Shown in pieces: positions 1 to 6,672 of a stretch of 64,000 nt of DNA. The first letter of the stretch is position 1; the number at the start of each line of letters is the position of its first letter. Below the pieces are notes generated by a model. It made no database searches. It had not been told where the DNA came from and saw nothing but the letters and a program-made list of their open reading frames with translations. The stretch is taken from NCBI RefSeq assembly GCF_947502995.1, contig NZ_CANNBW010000008.1, positions 124,001 to 188,000 of the forward strand. Reading direction: 5' to 3'. The position numbers and the translations under genes are program-made. This DNA is from an uncultured Tenacibaculum sp. Lineage in GTDB: Bacteria; Bacteroidota; Bacteroidia; Flavobacteriales; Flavobacteriaceae.

Positions 1-116
1 CTTGTACTCACCAATGTATCACCACAAAAATGGTTATTGATAGTAAACGACATCGTAGAAAATACAACTACTAATGCCATGACAATAGACGCTATTTTAT
101 AAAACAAATGTTTCAT
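1..116 (-). CDS. HYC_CC_PP-type small secreted protein, 3' part off the window
   Basis: Only the first 38 or so codons are present, read leftwards from an ATG at 116. They encode a classic signal peptide (MKHLFYKIASIVMALVVVFS) followed by MSFTINNHFCGDTLVS. The pattern of a hydrophobic leader and then a His-Phe-Cys-Gly motif is what I know from the small Cys-rich HYC_CC_PP proteins of Bacteroidota, which often sit beside TonB-dependent receptors in metal-resistance clusters. It is divergent from the DUF6660-like gene at 261, with a degenerate copy of the local palindromic operator 36-50 bases upstream. Function unknown; a metal-binding periplasmic role is inference. The family call rests on a short N-terminus, so it is tentative. 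Confidence 0.55.
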   Translation of the reverse strand, partial: MKHLFYKIASIVMALVVVFSTMSFTINNHFCGDTLVST

Positions 117-151
117 TATTGTGATACAAATATACGGAAAATAAAAATGAC

Positions 152-166
152 TGCAATGGAACAATA
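152..166. promoter_or_regulatory. Degenerate copy of the TGCA-N7-TGCA operator
   Basis: TGCAATGGAACAATA matches the first ten bases of the reverse complement of the 3235-3249 palindrome (TGCAATGGAA) but lacks the second TGCA half. It lies 36-50 bases upstream of the leftward gene starting at 116. It may be a weak or half site for the Fur-family regulator encoded at 2817. Inference only. Confidence 0.35.
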
Positions 167-220
167 TTTTTACAAAATAAGGGTATTATGTGTAGAGGAA
201 GGTCTGTAGAATAATGTATT

Positions 221-235
221 TGCACAACTATTGCA
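221..235. promoter_or_regulatory. Palindromic operator TGCA-N7-TGCA, candidate Fur-family site
   Basis: TGCACAACTATTGCA has perfect TGCA arms around seven bases. A second copy (TGCACTTCCATTGCA) lies at 3235-3249, upstream of the last gene of the cluster. Both read TGCAAT-N5-GTGCA on the opposite strand. The site lies just upstream of a TACTTTTG box (248-255), where a repressor could block transcription of the DUF6660-TonB-fur genes. Palindromes of this size are typical of Fur-family dimers; the assignment to the regulator at 2817 is inference. Confidence 0.55.
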
Positions 236-247
236 TTAAAATATTAC

Positions 248-255
248 TACTTTTG
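248..255 (+). promoter_or_regulatory. Bacteroidota -7 box TACTTTTG
   Basis: The sequence is an exact match to the TAnnTTTG -7 consensus and lies six bases before the preferred ATG at 261. No -33 TTTG at the usual spacing is obvious; the operator at 221-235 occupies that region. If it is used, the transcript would be nearly leaderless for the 261 gene. Confidence 0.4.
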
Positions 256-260
256 TGTTG

Positions 261-578
261 ATGAAAAATATTGCAATCATATTGTCATTATTACTTTTAG
301 TTTTATCAGCAAAACCTTGTTCTGATGGAACAAATAGTGAAGATTTGCATCAAAGTGAAATAGGGTCTAATCATAATCATCAAGAAGACTCTGATGATTC
401 TTGTCCTGTCACTTGTGCTTGTGATTGTTGTGGTATGTCAATAACTTATGAACCTTTAAGGGTATATAGCTTAATTAACTATAATAGCATATCAACTAAC
501 TTAATTTCTACTTACCAACCTATTTATAGATTTAATTTTCTTTCCAATATCTGGCAACCGCCTCAAGTAATAAGCTAA
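261..578 (+). CDS. DUF6660-like small secreted Cys/His-rich protein
   Basis: About 105 residues. A hydrophobic leader (MKNIAIILSLLLLVLSAKPC) is followed by a short His/Asp/Glu stretch (SNHNHQEDSDDS) and a Cys cluster (CPVTCACDCC) at about residues 48-57. This layout matches the DUF6660 proteins found next to TonB receptors in Bacteroidota metal clusters. The ATG at 261 is preferred over the in-frame GTG at 255 because it begins the signal peptide directly. It is the first gene of a rightward unit with the TonB receptor (628) and the Fur-family gene (2817). A role in binding or delivering a transition metal is inferred from the Cys/His content and neighbours; no enzyme motif is visible. Confidence 0.65.
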   Translation: MKNIAIILSLLLLVLSAKPCSDGTNSEDLHQSEIGSNHNHQEDSDDSCPVTCACDCCGMSITYEPLRVYSLINYNSISTNLISTYQPIYRFNFLSNIWQPPQVIS

Positions 579-627
579 TAACAGAATACATAAATCAAAT
601 TATTAGTCAATTACATTTATATTTCCA

Positions 628-2814
628 ATGAATAAATATATATTGAGCGTAAAGCTCATTTTAATACTTTGCCTATCATTAAAGGCACAAACATCAGATA
701 TACAAGTTAAAGTTATTACAGAGATTGAAAACGAACCTTTAATGGGGGCTACGGTTTACTTTGAAGCATTAAAAAAAGGTGCAGTTACTAACTTTGATGG
801 AATTGCAGAATTTTCAGAAATTCCAAATGGCAAACATCAAATAGTTATTTCTTTTTTAGGGTTTCAAACTTTAGAAACTATAATCCAAGTACCTAATGAT
901 TCTAATTTAATCTTCAAGCTTAAAGAAGATAGTAACCAATTGGAAGCTGTTGTGCTTCAATCAACTCGTAGTACAAGAACAGTTCGTAAGATTCCTACTC
1001 GAATTGAATTTATAGGGACAGAGGAATTAACTGAAAAAGCAATTATGAACCCTACAAATATATCTATGGTACTTCGTGAAAGTACAGGGATACAAATGCA
1101 ACAAACCTCATTAAGTAGTGGTAACACCAATATAAGAATACAAGGATTGGATGGTAGATACACACAGCTTTTAAGAGATGGTTTTCCTTTGTATAGTGGC
1201 TTTTCAAGTGGTTTGAGTATTTTACAGATTCCACCATTAGATCTAAAACAGTTTGAAATCATTAAAGGAAGTTCTTCTACTTTATATGGTGGTGGGGCAA
1301 TAGCTGGATTGGTGAATATGGTTTCTAAAACACCAGATGAAGAACCTTCATTAGATATTATGCTTACACAAACCCAAGCATTGGGTAGTACGGCAAATGT
1401 ATTTTATAGTCAACGTAATGAGAAGTTTGGATTTTCACTTTATGGCTCTGGTCACTATCAAAAAGCATTCGACCCTGAAGACGATGATTTTAGTAATTTG
1501 CCTAAAACCAAATCAATTTCTTTTAACCCAAAAGTATTTTATTATCCATCAGAAAAGACTACAGTTTGGTTTGGATTAAACGGAACGTATGACGATAGAA
1601 TTGGTGGTGACATCACTAAAATTGAAAATAACCAAAATGGGATTCATCAATATACTGAAGAAAATAATTCAAAACGTTTGAGTAGTCAGTTTGTCTACGA
1701 AACACAATTGGATTCGGTTAGTTCGTTACAGTTTAAAAATAGTGTGTCATTTTTTGATAGAAGTTTAGTTGTTCCAACACTAAACTTTGAAGGTAAGCAG
1801 ACAAATACATTTACCGAGTTCAGTTATAGTAAACGGAACGAAAGAACAGATTGGATATTGGGAGCTAATCTTTATACATCGAATTTTGATGAAAATGATA
1901 ATGCTCCGTTACAACGTGACCAAAAAGATATCACCTTTGGAGCATTTGCAAACAATATTTATGACCTATCTAAAAACTGGATTTTAGAAACAGGTTTGCG
2001 AGTAGATTATAATACAGACTTTGGTTTTTTTCCATTGCCACGAGTTTCGTTGCTTTACAAAAGTGACAATGGATTTTCAAGTCGAGTAGGTGGTGGATTA
2101 GGCTATAAAATACCTGATATTTTTACGGAGGAAGCTGAGTATATCAATTTTGAGAATGTACTAGCCATAGATAAATCAACACTAGATGCGGAACGTTCTT
2201 ATGGAATTAACTTTGACGTAAACTATCAAACTCGCTTATCTGATGAGATTGGTTTTTCTGTGAATCAATTATTCTATGTTACAGCAATAAATAATGGACT
2301 ACTTTTAAATTCTACAGCTAATGGATTATTTCAATTTGAAAATGCATCAGATGAAATTTTAAGCAAAGGAGCGGAAACCAATATCAAATTTACTTACAAA
2401 GACTTTAGGTGGTTCTTAAATTATGCGTTTATAGATACAAGACTAAATTATTTACCTGATACCCCTCAAAAACCACTAACAGCTAAGCACAATGCAGGTA
2501 GTGTTTTAATGTACGAATCTGAAAAATGGCGAGTAGGTTATGAGACCTATTATACAGGAAAGCAATTCTTATCTAACGGAACAGAAACTACCGATTTTTT
2601 TACAATGGGGTTATTGGTTATGCGTAATTTTAAATTAGGAAGTGTATTTGTAAATTTTGAGAACTTTACAGATAGAAGACAAAGCAGATTTTCACCTTTG
2701 GTTTTGCCACCGCACGAAAATCCTGTTTTTCCTGAAATTTATGCACCTACTGACGGTTTTATTTTTAGCATAGGACTTATTATTAAACCATTTGGAAACG
2801 AAGACCACCATTAA
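628..2814 (+). CDS. TonB-dependent outer-membrane receptor, probably metal or metallophore uptake
   Basis: 728 residues with a signal peptide (residues 1-20, ending LKAQ). A CarboxypepD_reg-like domain follows at about 25-95, a plug domain at about 115-235 (including IRIQGLDGRYTQLLRDGFPL and a GSSSTLYGGGAIAGLVN segment) and then a 22-strand-type beta-barrel to the C-terminus. Length is normal for this family. The protein ends in a Glu-Asp-His-His tail. It sits between a Cys/His-rich secreted protein and a Fur-family regulator, the latter starting two bases after the stop, so all three are very likely co-transcribed. The metal specificity (zinc, copper or other) cannot be read from the sequence; the Fur-family partner argues for import under metal limitation. 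Confidence 0.85.
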   Translation: MNKYILSVKLILILCLSLKAQTSDIQVKVITEIENEPLMGATVYFEALKKGAVTNFDGIAEFSEIPNGKHQIVISFLGFQTLETIIQVPNDSNLIFKLKEDSNQLEAVVLQSTRSTRTVRKIPTRIEFIGTEELTEKAIMNPTNISMVLRESTGIQMQQTSLSSGNTNIRIQGLDGRYTQLLRDGFPLYSGFSSGLSILQIPPLDLKQFEIIKGSSSTLYGGGAIAGLVNMVSKTPDEEPSLDIMLTQTQALGSTANVFYSQRNEKFGFSLYGSGHYQKAFDPEDDDFSNLPKTKSISFNPKVFYYPSEKTTVWFGLNGTYDDRIGGDITKIENNQNGIHQYTEENNSKRLSSQFVYETQLDSVSSLQFKNSVSFFDRSLVVPTLNFEGKQTNTFTEFSYSKRNERTDWILGANLYTSNFDENDNAPLQRDQKDITFGAFANNIYDLSKNWILETGLRVDYNTDFGFFPLPRVSLLYKSDNGFSSRVGGGLGYKIPDIFTEEAEYINFENVLAIDKSTLDAERSYGINFDVNYQTRLSDEIGFSVNQLFYVTAINNGLLLNSTANGLFQFENASDEILSKGAETNIKFTYKDFRWFLNYAFIDTRLNYLPDTPQKPLTAKHNAGSVLMYESEKWRVGYETYYTGKQFLSNGTETTDFFTMGLLVMRNFKLGSVFVNFENFTDRRQSRFSPLVLPPHENPVFPEIYAPTDGFIFSIGLIIKPFGNEDHH

Positions 2815-2816
2815 TT

Positions 2817-3233
2817 ATGGAAACAATAGAACAATTATTAGAATCAAAAAATATTCGTGTAACTGCAATGCGTTTGTTAATCTATAAGTTTCTTACAGAA
2901 AAAGAAGTGGCAATTACATTAGGCGATATTGAAAACGCCTTTGATAAAGCAGATAGAACAACTTTATACAGAACTATTAAGACCCTTGAGAAAAATGATA
3001 TAGTACATCAAATAGATGATGGAACAGGAATAACTAAATATGCATTATGTGAACAAGGTTGTAATTGTGAAATTGAAACAGATTTACATTTGCATTTTCA
3101 TTGCACTAATTGCGAAGAAACTATTTGTTTAACAGAACATAAGATTCCTCAAATTAAAGTGCCAGAAGGTTTTGTTTCTGAAAATGTTAACTTGGTGGTA
3201 AAAGGCATTTGCGATAAATGTAGTGGACAATAA
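2817..3233 (+). CDS. Fur-family metal-responsive transcriptional regulator (Fur/Zur type)
   Basis: 138 residues, the normal length for the family. The N-terminal winged helix (about 1-80) includes VTAMRLLIYKFL and the recognition segment ADRTTLYRTIKTLEKNDIVH. The C-terminal dimerisation domain contains DLHLHFHCTNCEETICL (His and Cys metal ligands) and ends with a second CxxC pair (CDKC), forming a structural zinc site. The gene starts two bases after the TonB receptor stop, so it is translationally coupled to it. The palindromes at 221-235 and 3235-3249 flank this unit and are the obvious candidate operators, implying autoregulation. Whether it senses zinc, iron or another metal is undecided. 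Confidence 0.88.
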   Translation: METIEQLLESKNIRVTAMRLLIYKFLTEKEVAITLGDIENAFDKADRTTLYRTIKTLEKNDIVHQIDDGTGITKYALCEQGCNCEIETDLHLHFHCTNCEETICLTEHKIPQIKVPEGFVSENVNLVVKGICDKCSGQ

Positions 3234-3234
3234 A

Positions 3235-3249
3235 TGCACTTCCATTGCA
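3235..3249. promoter_or_regulatory. Palindromic operator TGCA-N7-TGCA, second copy
   Basis: TGCACTTCCATTGCA lies immediately after the fur-family stop and 33 bases before the DUF3703 gene at 3282. It shares arms, spacing and several inner bases with 221-235. It suggests that the DUF3703 gene has its own metal-regulated promoter. Confidence 0.55.
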
Positions 3250-3281
3250 CCATCTTTTAAATTAGTTTTATCCTAAAATCA

Positions 3282-3647
3282 ATGGATATGAAGTTTAACA
3301 CAAAAATACCTAAACATTTAAATCAAGCTTATAAAAAGGAATTGAAGCAATACCGTTATTATCTAAAAAACAACCAATATAATAGTGCTTGGTTTCATTT
3401 GGAAAGAAGCCATATCATAGGTCAATCTTATCCATTAGAGCACACATATTCTCATTGGTTGATGCTAAAGTTTGGGTTAATGCGAAAAGACGTTAAAGAA
3501 GTAATTGGTCAAATATTACGTTTGCTATTTGGTGGTTGGAAATCATTTATTAATCACGTTCCTCTCGGAAATACTGGAGGTGTAAATGTCCCACCATTAA
3601 AACGTATGGCCTTTCCGAATGATATTGAAAAATTAATGAAAGATTAG
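3282..3647 (+). CDS. DUF3703 family protein
   Basis: 121 residues with no signal peptide. Features include a basic N-terminus, a Tyr-rich segment (KKELKQYRYYLKNN), WFHLERSHIIGQSYPLEHTYSHW with several His residues, and a Gly/Pro-rich segment (GNTGGVNVPPLKRM) near the end. This is the conserved pattern of DUF3703, small proteins found in heavy-metal efflux and resistance clusters of Bacteroidota and Proteobacteria. It stands alone behind the second palindrome (3235-3249), supporting membership in the same metal regulon. Biochemical function is unknown; the His-rich helix could bind metal, which is inference. Confidence 0.7.
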   Translation: MDMKFNTKIPKHLNQAYKKELKQYRYYLKNNQYNSAWFHLERSHIIGQSYPLEHTYSHWLMLKFGLMRKDVKEVIGQILRLLFGGWKSFINHVPLGNTGGVNVPPLKRMAFPNDIEKLMKD

Positions 3648-3672
3648 TTTTAGGTGATTTAATTTAAGATAG

Positions 3673-3782
3673 TTATAATTGTAATATTTTTTAAGAATAA
3701 GGCATAATACAAAATGCGACTATAGTTTTATATATATATGCACTTTCATAAAATGAAATTTTAAAAAAAATTACAATTATAA
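3673..3782. repeat. 13-bp perfect inverted repeat spanning 110 bases
   Basis: TTATAATTGTAAT at 3673-3685 is repeated in inverse orientation as ATTACAATTATAA at 3770-3782, with 84 bases between. It lies in the gene-free stretch 3648-3996, just after the metal cluster. It could be the ends of a small non-coding element or simply a large AT-rich hairpin. No target-site duplication is evident. Between 3785 and 3880 I see only one short feature, a GC-rich segment around 3854-3879 (TTCGACACC...GGGGTCACA), unlike its AT-rich surroundings. Confidence 0.35.
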
Positions 3783-3882
3783 TTAAGCAAGAAATTAGTG
3801 AATACTATTTTTGATACAACCTAGTATGTAGCTAAAATCTTCAATAATAATATTCGACACCTCCCCGCTTGGGGTCACAATA

Positions 3883-3917
3883 AGCCTTACTAGTTTTAGT
3901 AAGGCTTTTTTGTTTTT
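3883..3917 (+). terminator. Intrinsic terminator
   Basis: An 11-bp perfect stem (AAGCCTTACTA / TAGTAAGGCTT) with a GTTT loop is followed by a T-run. It lies between the DUF3703 gene and the esterase remnant, and directly follows the GC-rich segment at 3854-3879. Confidence 0.75.
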
Positions 3918-3996
3918 ATAGATTTTATAGTTCTTCTAGCTTGTTTTAACTATTTATACTTCACATTTATTTTTTTAAAATAGATTTAAATTTTAA

Positions 3997-4386
3997 TTAA
4001 AAGGTGGTAAAAAAGGTTGCATATTTGGAGCTTTAAGAATTGGAGCTAAATATTCTCATGTTTTTTCTGGTTTTTCTGATCATAGTTCTATAACAGATTT
4101 ACTGCAAATGAGTTTGTTTGTTGAAGAATCTTTAGATCACTATAAGCAAGATAATTCAAAAGAAGAATCAGTATTAGAAGTTATAAAAACAAATAAAGCT
4201 AAAATGATTCCTTTCCGATTTGATTGTGGTAAAAACGATGAATTAATTGAATATAACAGAGAATTGCATCAAGAATTATTAAAGGAAAATATTTCACATA
4301 TTTATGAAGAGTTTTCTGGCAAACATGAATGGGAATATTGGGAAAACCATGTAAAAGATAGTTTACTTTTTTTTGATAATTTATAA
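3997..4386 (+). pseudogene. 5'-truncated alpha/beta-hydrolase (esterase) remnant
   Basis: The reading frame is open from 3997 to the stop at 4386, but similarity to an esterase already begins at about 4009, upstream of the first ATG (4108): GCIFGALRIGAKYSHVFSGF corresponds to the stretch just after the Gly-x-Ser-x-Gly nucleophile elbow in esterase-D-like proteins (GALRLALKYP...). The nucleophile elbow and everything N-terminal to it are missing. The catalytic Asp region (FRFDCGKNDELIEYN) and the His region (FSGKHEWEYWENH) remain. A terminator sits directly upstream, so the remnant is probably not transcribed on its own. It is best read as the surviving 3' third of an esterase gene, cut by an insertion or deletion. 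Confidence 0.7.
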
Positions 4387-4399
4387 TCCTGAAAAACAT

Positions 4400-4434
4400 A
4401 AATACGCCTTACTGATTTTAGTAAGGCGTATTTT
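4400..4434. terminator. Bidirectional terminator between convergent genes
   Basis: A 14-bp stem (AAATACGCCTTACT / AGTAAGGCGTATTT) around a GATTTT loop has T-rich flanks on both strands. It separates the esterase remnant from the leftward regulator ending at 4444. It shares a GCCTTACT core with the terminators at 3883 and 59988. Confidence 0.75.
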
Positions 4435-4443
4435 TATGCATGA

Positions 4444-5289
4444 TTAACAAGGTTCTTCTTGATCTACTTTAATAATGTAGTCAATAATTTTTTGACCAGT
4501 TTTTAAATTTAACTTCTTTCGTAAACGATATCGTGCTGTTTTCAAACTTCCAGGAGAAATATTAAGAATATTAGCTGCTTCTTTTATATTTAAGTTTAAT
4601 CTAATCAACGAACATATTTTTAAGTCATTTGGATTCAACTCTGGATGTTTCGATTTTAGTTTAGAATGAAAATCTGCCAAAGTTTCTTCAAAAAAAAGTC
4701 TAAAGTGTTCCCATTCTTTATCAACTTGTAGATTTTCTTTTCCAATATGTATTAGTTCTTGAATTAGTTTTTTTTCTTCTGAATGGGAAGAAGTTTTTTC
4801 AAAACCTCTGGCTAAAGAAAATACCTTATTTATGATTTCATTTTTTTGTTGAAAGTTAAAAGCATAAGAACTAAGTTGTTTGTTTTTTAAGTCTATTTTT
4901 TGCTCTAATTTTTTTTCTTTTTTTAGTAAAAATTGTCTTTGAATGTCTAACTTTTTTTGTTTTTCAAGAAAAATACAACGGTAACGATTTATAATCAAAT
5001 AGGAGCTGGTTAGAAAAAACAGGAAAAATCCGATAATTACAATTTTACTTTTAAAAGAAGTATGTGTAGTTTTATTTTCAATAGTATAGAATAGGGTTTT
5101 TTGTAATCCTAAAACTGTATTTAAAATACTTTCATTTCTTTCATAAGAATAAGAATTAACTTTAAAATTAAACTGTGTTAAACTTGTATTTTGAGTTAGT
5201 AGTTGTTGATTAATACTCAATATTAATATGAGTATAATTTTTCTTCTTTTTTCAATAGACGATTGTAGTCTTTTCAAAAATGATTTCAT
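4444..5289 (-). CDS. Membrane-tethered LuxR/GerE-like HTH regulator without TPR domain
   Basis: 281 residues. An N-terminal hydrophobic segment (about 15-32) is followed by a short periplasmic stretch, a strong transmembrane helix at about 83-101 (IVIIGFFLFFLTSSYLII), a long coiled coil (about 105-150) and a C-terminal helix-turn-helix (LKICSLIRLNLNIKEAANIL...GSLKTARYRLRKKLNL). The HTH closely resembles that of the TPR regulator at 20326 and the short regulator at 24478. The TPR sensor usual in this Bacteroidota family is missing; only about 50 residues would be periplasmic. It is divergent from the SprF-OmpA-adhesin genes at 5736, so a role in controlling that unit is plausible but inferred. 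Confidence 0.65.
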   Translation of the reverse strand: MKSFLKRLQSSIEKRRKIILILILSINQQLLTQNTSLTQFNFKVNSYSYERNESILNTVLGLQKTLFYTIENKTTHTSFKSKIVIIGFFLFFLTSSYLIINRYRCIFLEKQKKLDIQRQFLLKKEKKLEQKIDLKNKQLSSYAFNFQQKNEIINKVFSLARGFEKTSSHSEEKKLIQELIHIGKENLQVDKEWEHFRLFFEETLADFHSKLKSKHPELNPNDLKICSLIRLNLNIKEAANILNISPGSLKTARYRLRKKLNLKTGQKIIDYIIKVDQEEPC

Positions 5290-5735
5290 TCTTTGTAGTA
5301 ATTTAGTTTAAATAATTATTTGATTAAAACAAAAAACGAGAAGTGCTTTAAAATAGAGAAAAATTCATAGTGGACAAAGAGAGGACAGATGTTTGTTTTT
5401 AGTGATTTTAAATTGAAATTAAGTCATTTTTTCATGTTCTTTTATTGTTTATCAGTGTGTTATTGTTTTTTTGAGTGAAGTTGTTTTTTACCAGTAATAA
5501 CATTTTGAATAAAAAGAAAGGTTTTTGAAAAAATCAAACTGTAACCTTTTGATACGCTCTCGTTTCCTTTTGTATACACTCTTTTTTTACTTCTACAACA
5601 AGATTATTCTATCATTGTATATCAATTAACTCATCCAAATATTTGCTTTTTAAAAGAAGTGTTTTTATTCAATTCAATTGAATGAAACATGATTTAGTTC
5701 ACATTAAAAAATGAAACAATAGATAGAAGATATAA
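5290..5735. other. 446-base intergenic region between divergent genes
   Basis: AT-rich DNA between the leftward regulator (start 5289) and the rightward PorP/SprF-like gene (start 5736). It must hold both promoters. I see T-rich tracts and the palindrome AATTCAATTGAAT near 5670-5685, but no exact TAnnTTTG box at a convincing distance from either start, and no RNA gene. Confidence 0.4.
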
Positions 5736-6665
5736 ATGAAAAGAAAGAAAAAAAGATGCTTGTTATTTGTACTATTAATCATAGTAAATTTTTGTACTGC
5801 TCAGCAAGATGCGCAGTATACGCAATATATGTATAACACAATTAGTGTTAATCCTGCTTATGCAGGAAATAAAGGAGCATTAAATGTTGTTGCTTTATAT
5901 AGAAATCAATGGCAAGGATTAGAAGGAGCACCAACTACGCAGACTTTAGCAGTTGATACTCCTTTAGGTGTTTTACAGCGTTTAGGTCTTGGACTTTCCG
6001 TTATTAATGAAAAAATAGGTCCGACTTCAGAAACTTATATAAATTTAGATTTATCATATCGTATTCCTGTTTCAGAAGAAGGAGAATTAAGTTTTGGTTT
6101 AAAAGGAGTTGCACATTTACTTAGTGTAGATTTTAATAAACTAGATTTATTTGATCTAGATGATTCTAGTTTTTCTACAAGTATTACTAATAAGTTCAGT
6201 CCTAATATTGGTGTAGGAATGTATTACAATACAGATAGATTTTATCTTGGTTTGAGTGTGCCTAATTTATTAGAAACAAACCATTTTAATACGAATCAAA
6301 GTTTAGGTGAAGAACGAATTAACTATTACCTAATTAGTGGTTATGTTTTTGATTTAAATAATAATATAAAATTTAAACCAGCATTATTAACCAAATTAGT
6401 TTTTGGTACTCCTTTACAAATAGATTTATCAGCAAATTTTATGTTTTACGAAAAGTTTACGCTAGGTTTAGCTTATCGTGTAAGTGCTGCCTTAAGTGCA
6501 TTGGTTGGATTTAGAATTTCTAATTCATTAACCTTAGGATTTGCATATGATAGAGAAACAACAGAGTTAGGTAATACAAGATTTAATAGCGGTAGTTATG
6601 AAGCAATGTTACGCTACGATCTTCCTAAAATCAGTATAAGAAGATTAACACCACGTTTTTTTTAA
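5736..6665 (+). CDS. PorP/SprF family type IX secretion membrane protein
   Basis: 309 residues with a signal peptide ending at about residue 23 (NFCTAQQ). The mature start QDAQYTQYMYNTISVNPAYAG is the hallmark of PorP/SprF proteins: the QYTQYM motif followed by NPAYAG. The rest alternates hydrophobic strands as expected of an outer-membrane barrel and ends in a basic segment (ISIRRLTPRFF). SprF-like proteins help secrete or anchor large type B T9SS cargo such as SprB, and are typically encoded next to the cargo. Here an OmpA protein (6673) and a giant type B adhesin (8936) follow directly, so this is very likely the dedicated partner of that adhesin. Confidence 0.88.
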   Translation: MKRKKKRCLLFVLLIIVNFCTAQQDAQYTQYMYNTISVNPAYAGNKGALNVVALYRNQWQGLEGAPTTQTLAVDTPLGVLQRLGLGLSVINEKIGPTSETYINLDLSYRIPVSEEGELSFGLKGVAHLLSVDFNKLDLFDLDDSSFSTSITNKFSPNIGVGMYYNTDRFYLGLSVPNLLETNHFNTNQSLGEERINYYLISGYVFDLNNNIKFKPALLTKLVFGTPLQIDLSANFMFYEKFTLGLAYRVSAALSALVGFRISNSLTLGFAYDRETTELGNTRFNSGSYEAMLRYDLPKISIRRLTPRFF

Positions 6666-6672
6666 AATCAAG

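Noticed and set aside
3854..3879. GC-rich segment resembling the T-arm and 3' end of a tRNA or tmRNA
   Set aside because: No upstream D-arm, anticodon arm or tmRNA tag reading frame could be folded, so no RNA gene is called; kept only as a possible attachment-site remnant.
4108..4386. A separate 92-residue gene starting at ATG 4108
   Set aside because: Esterase similarity continues in frame upstream of this ATG, so it is the tail of a truncated gene, not an independent start.
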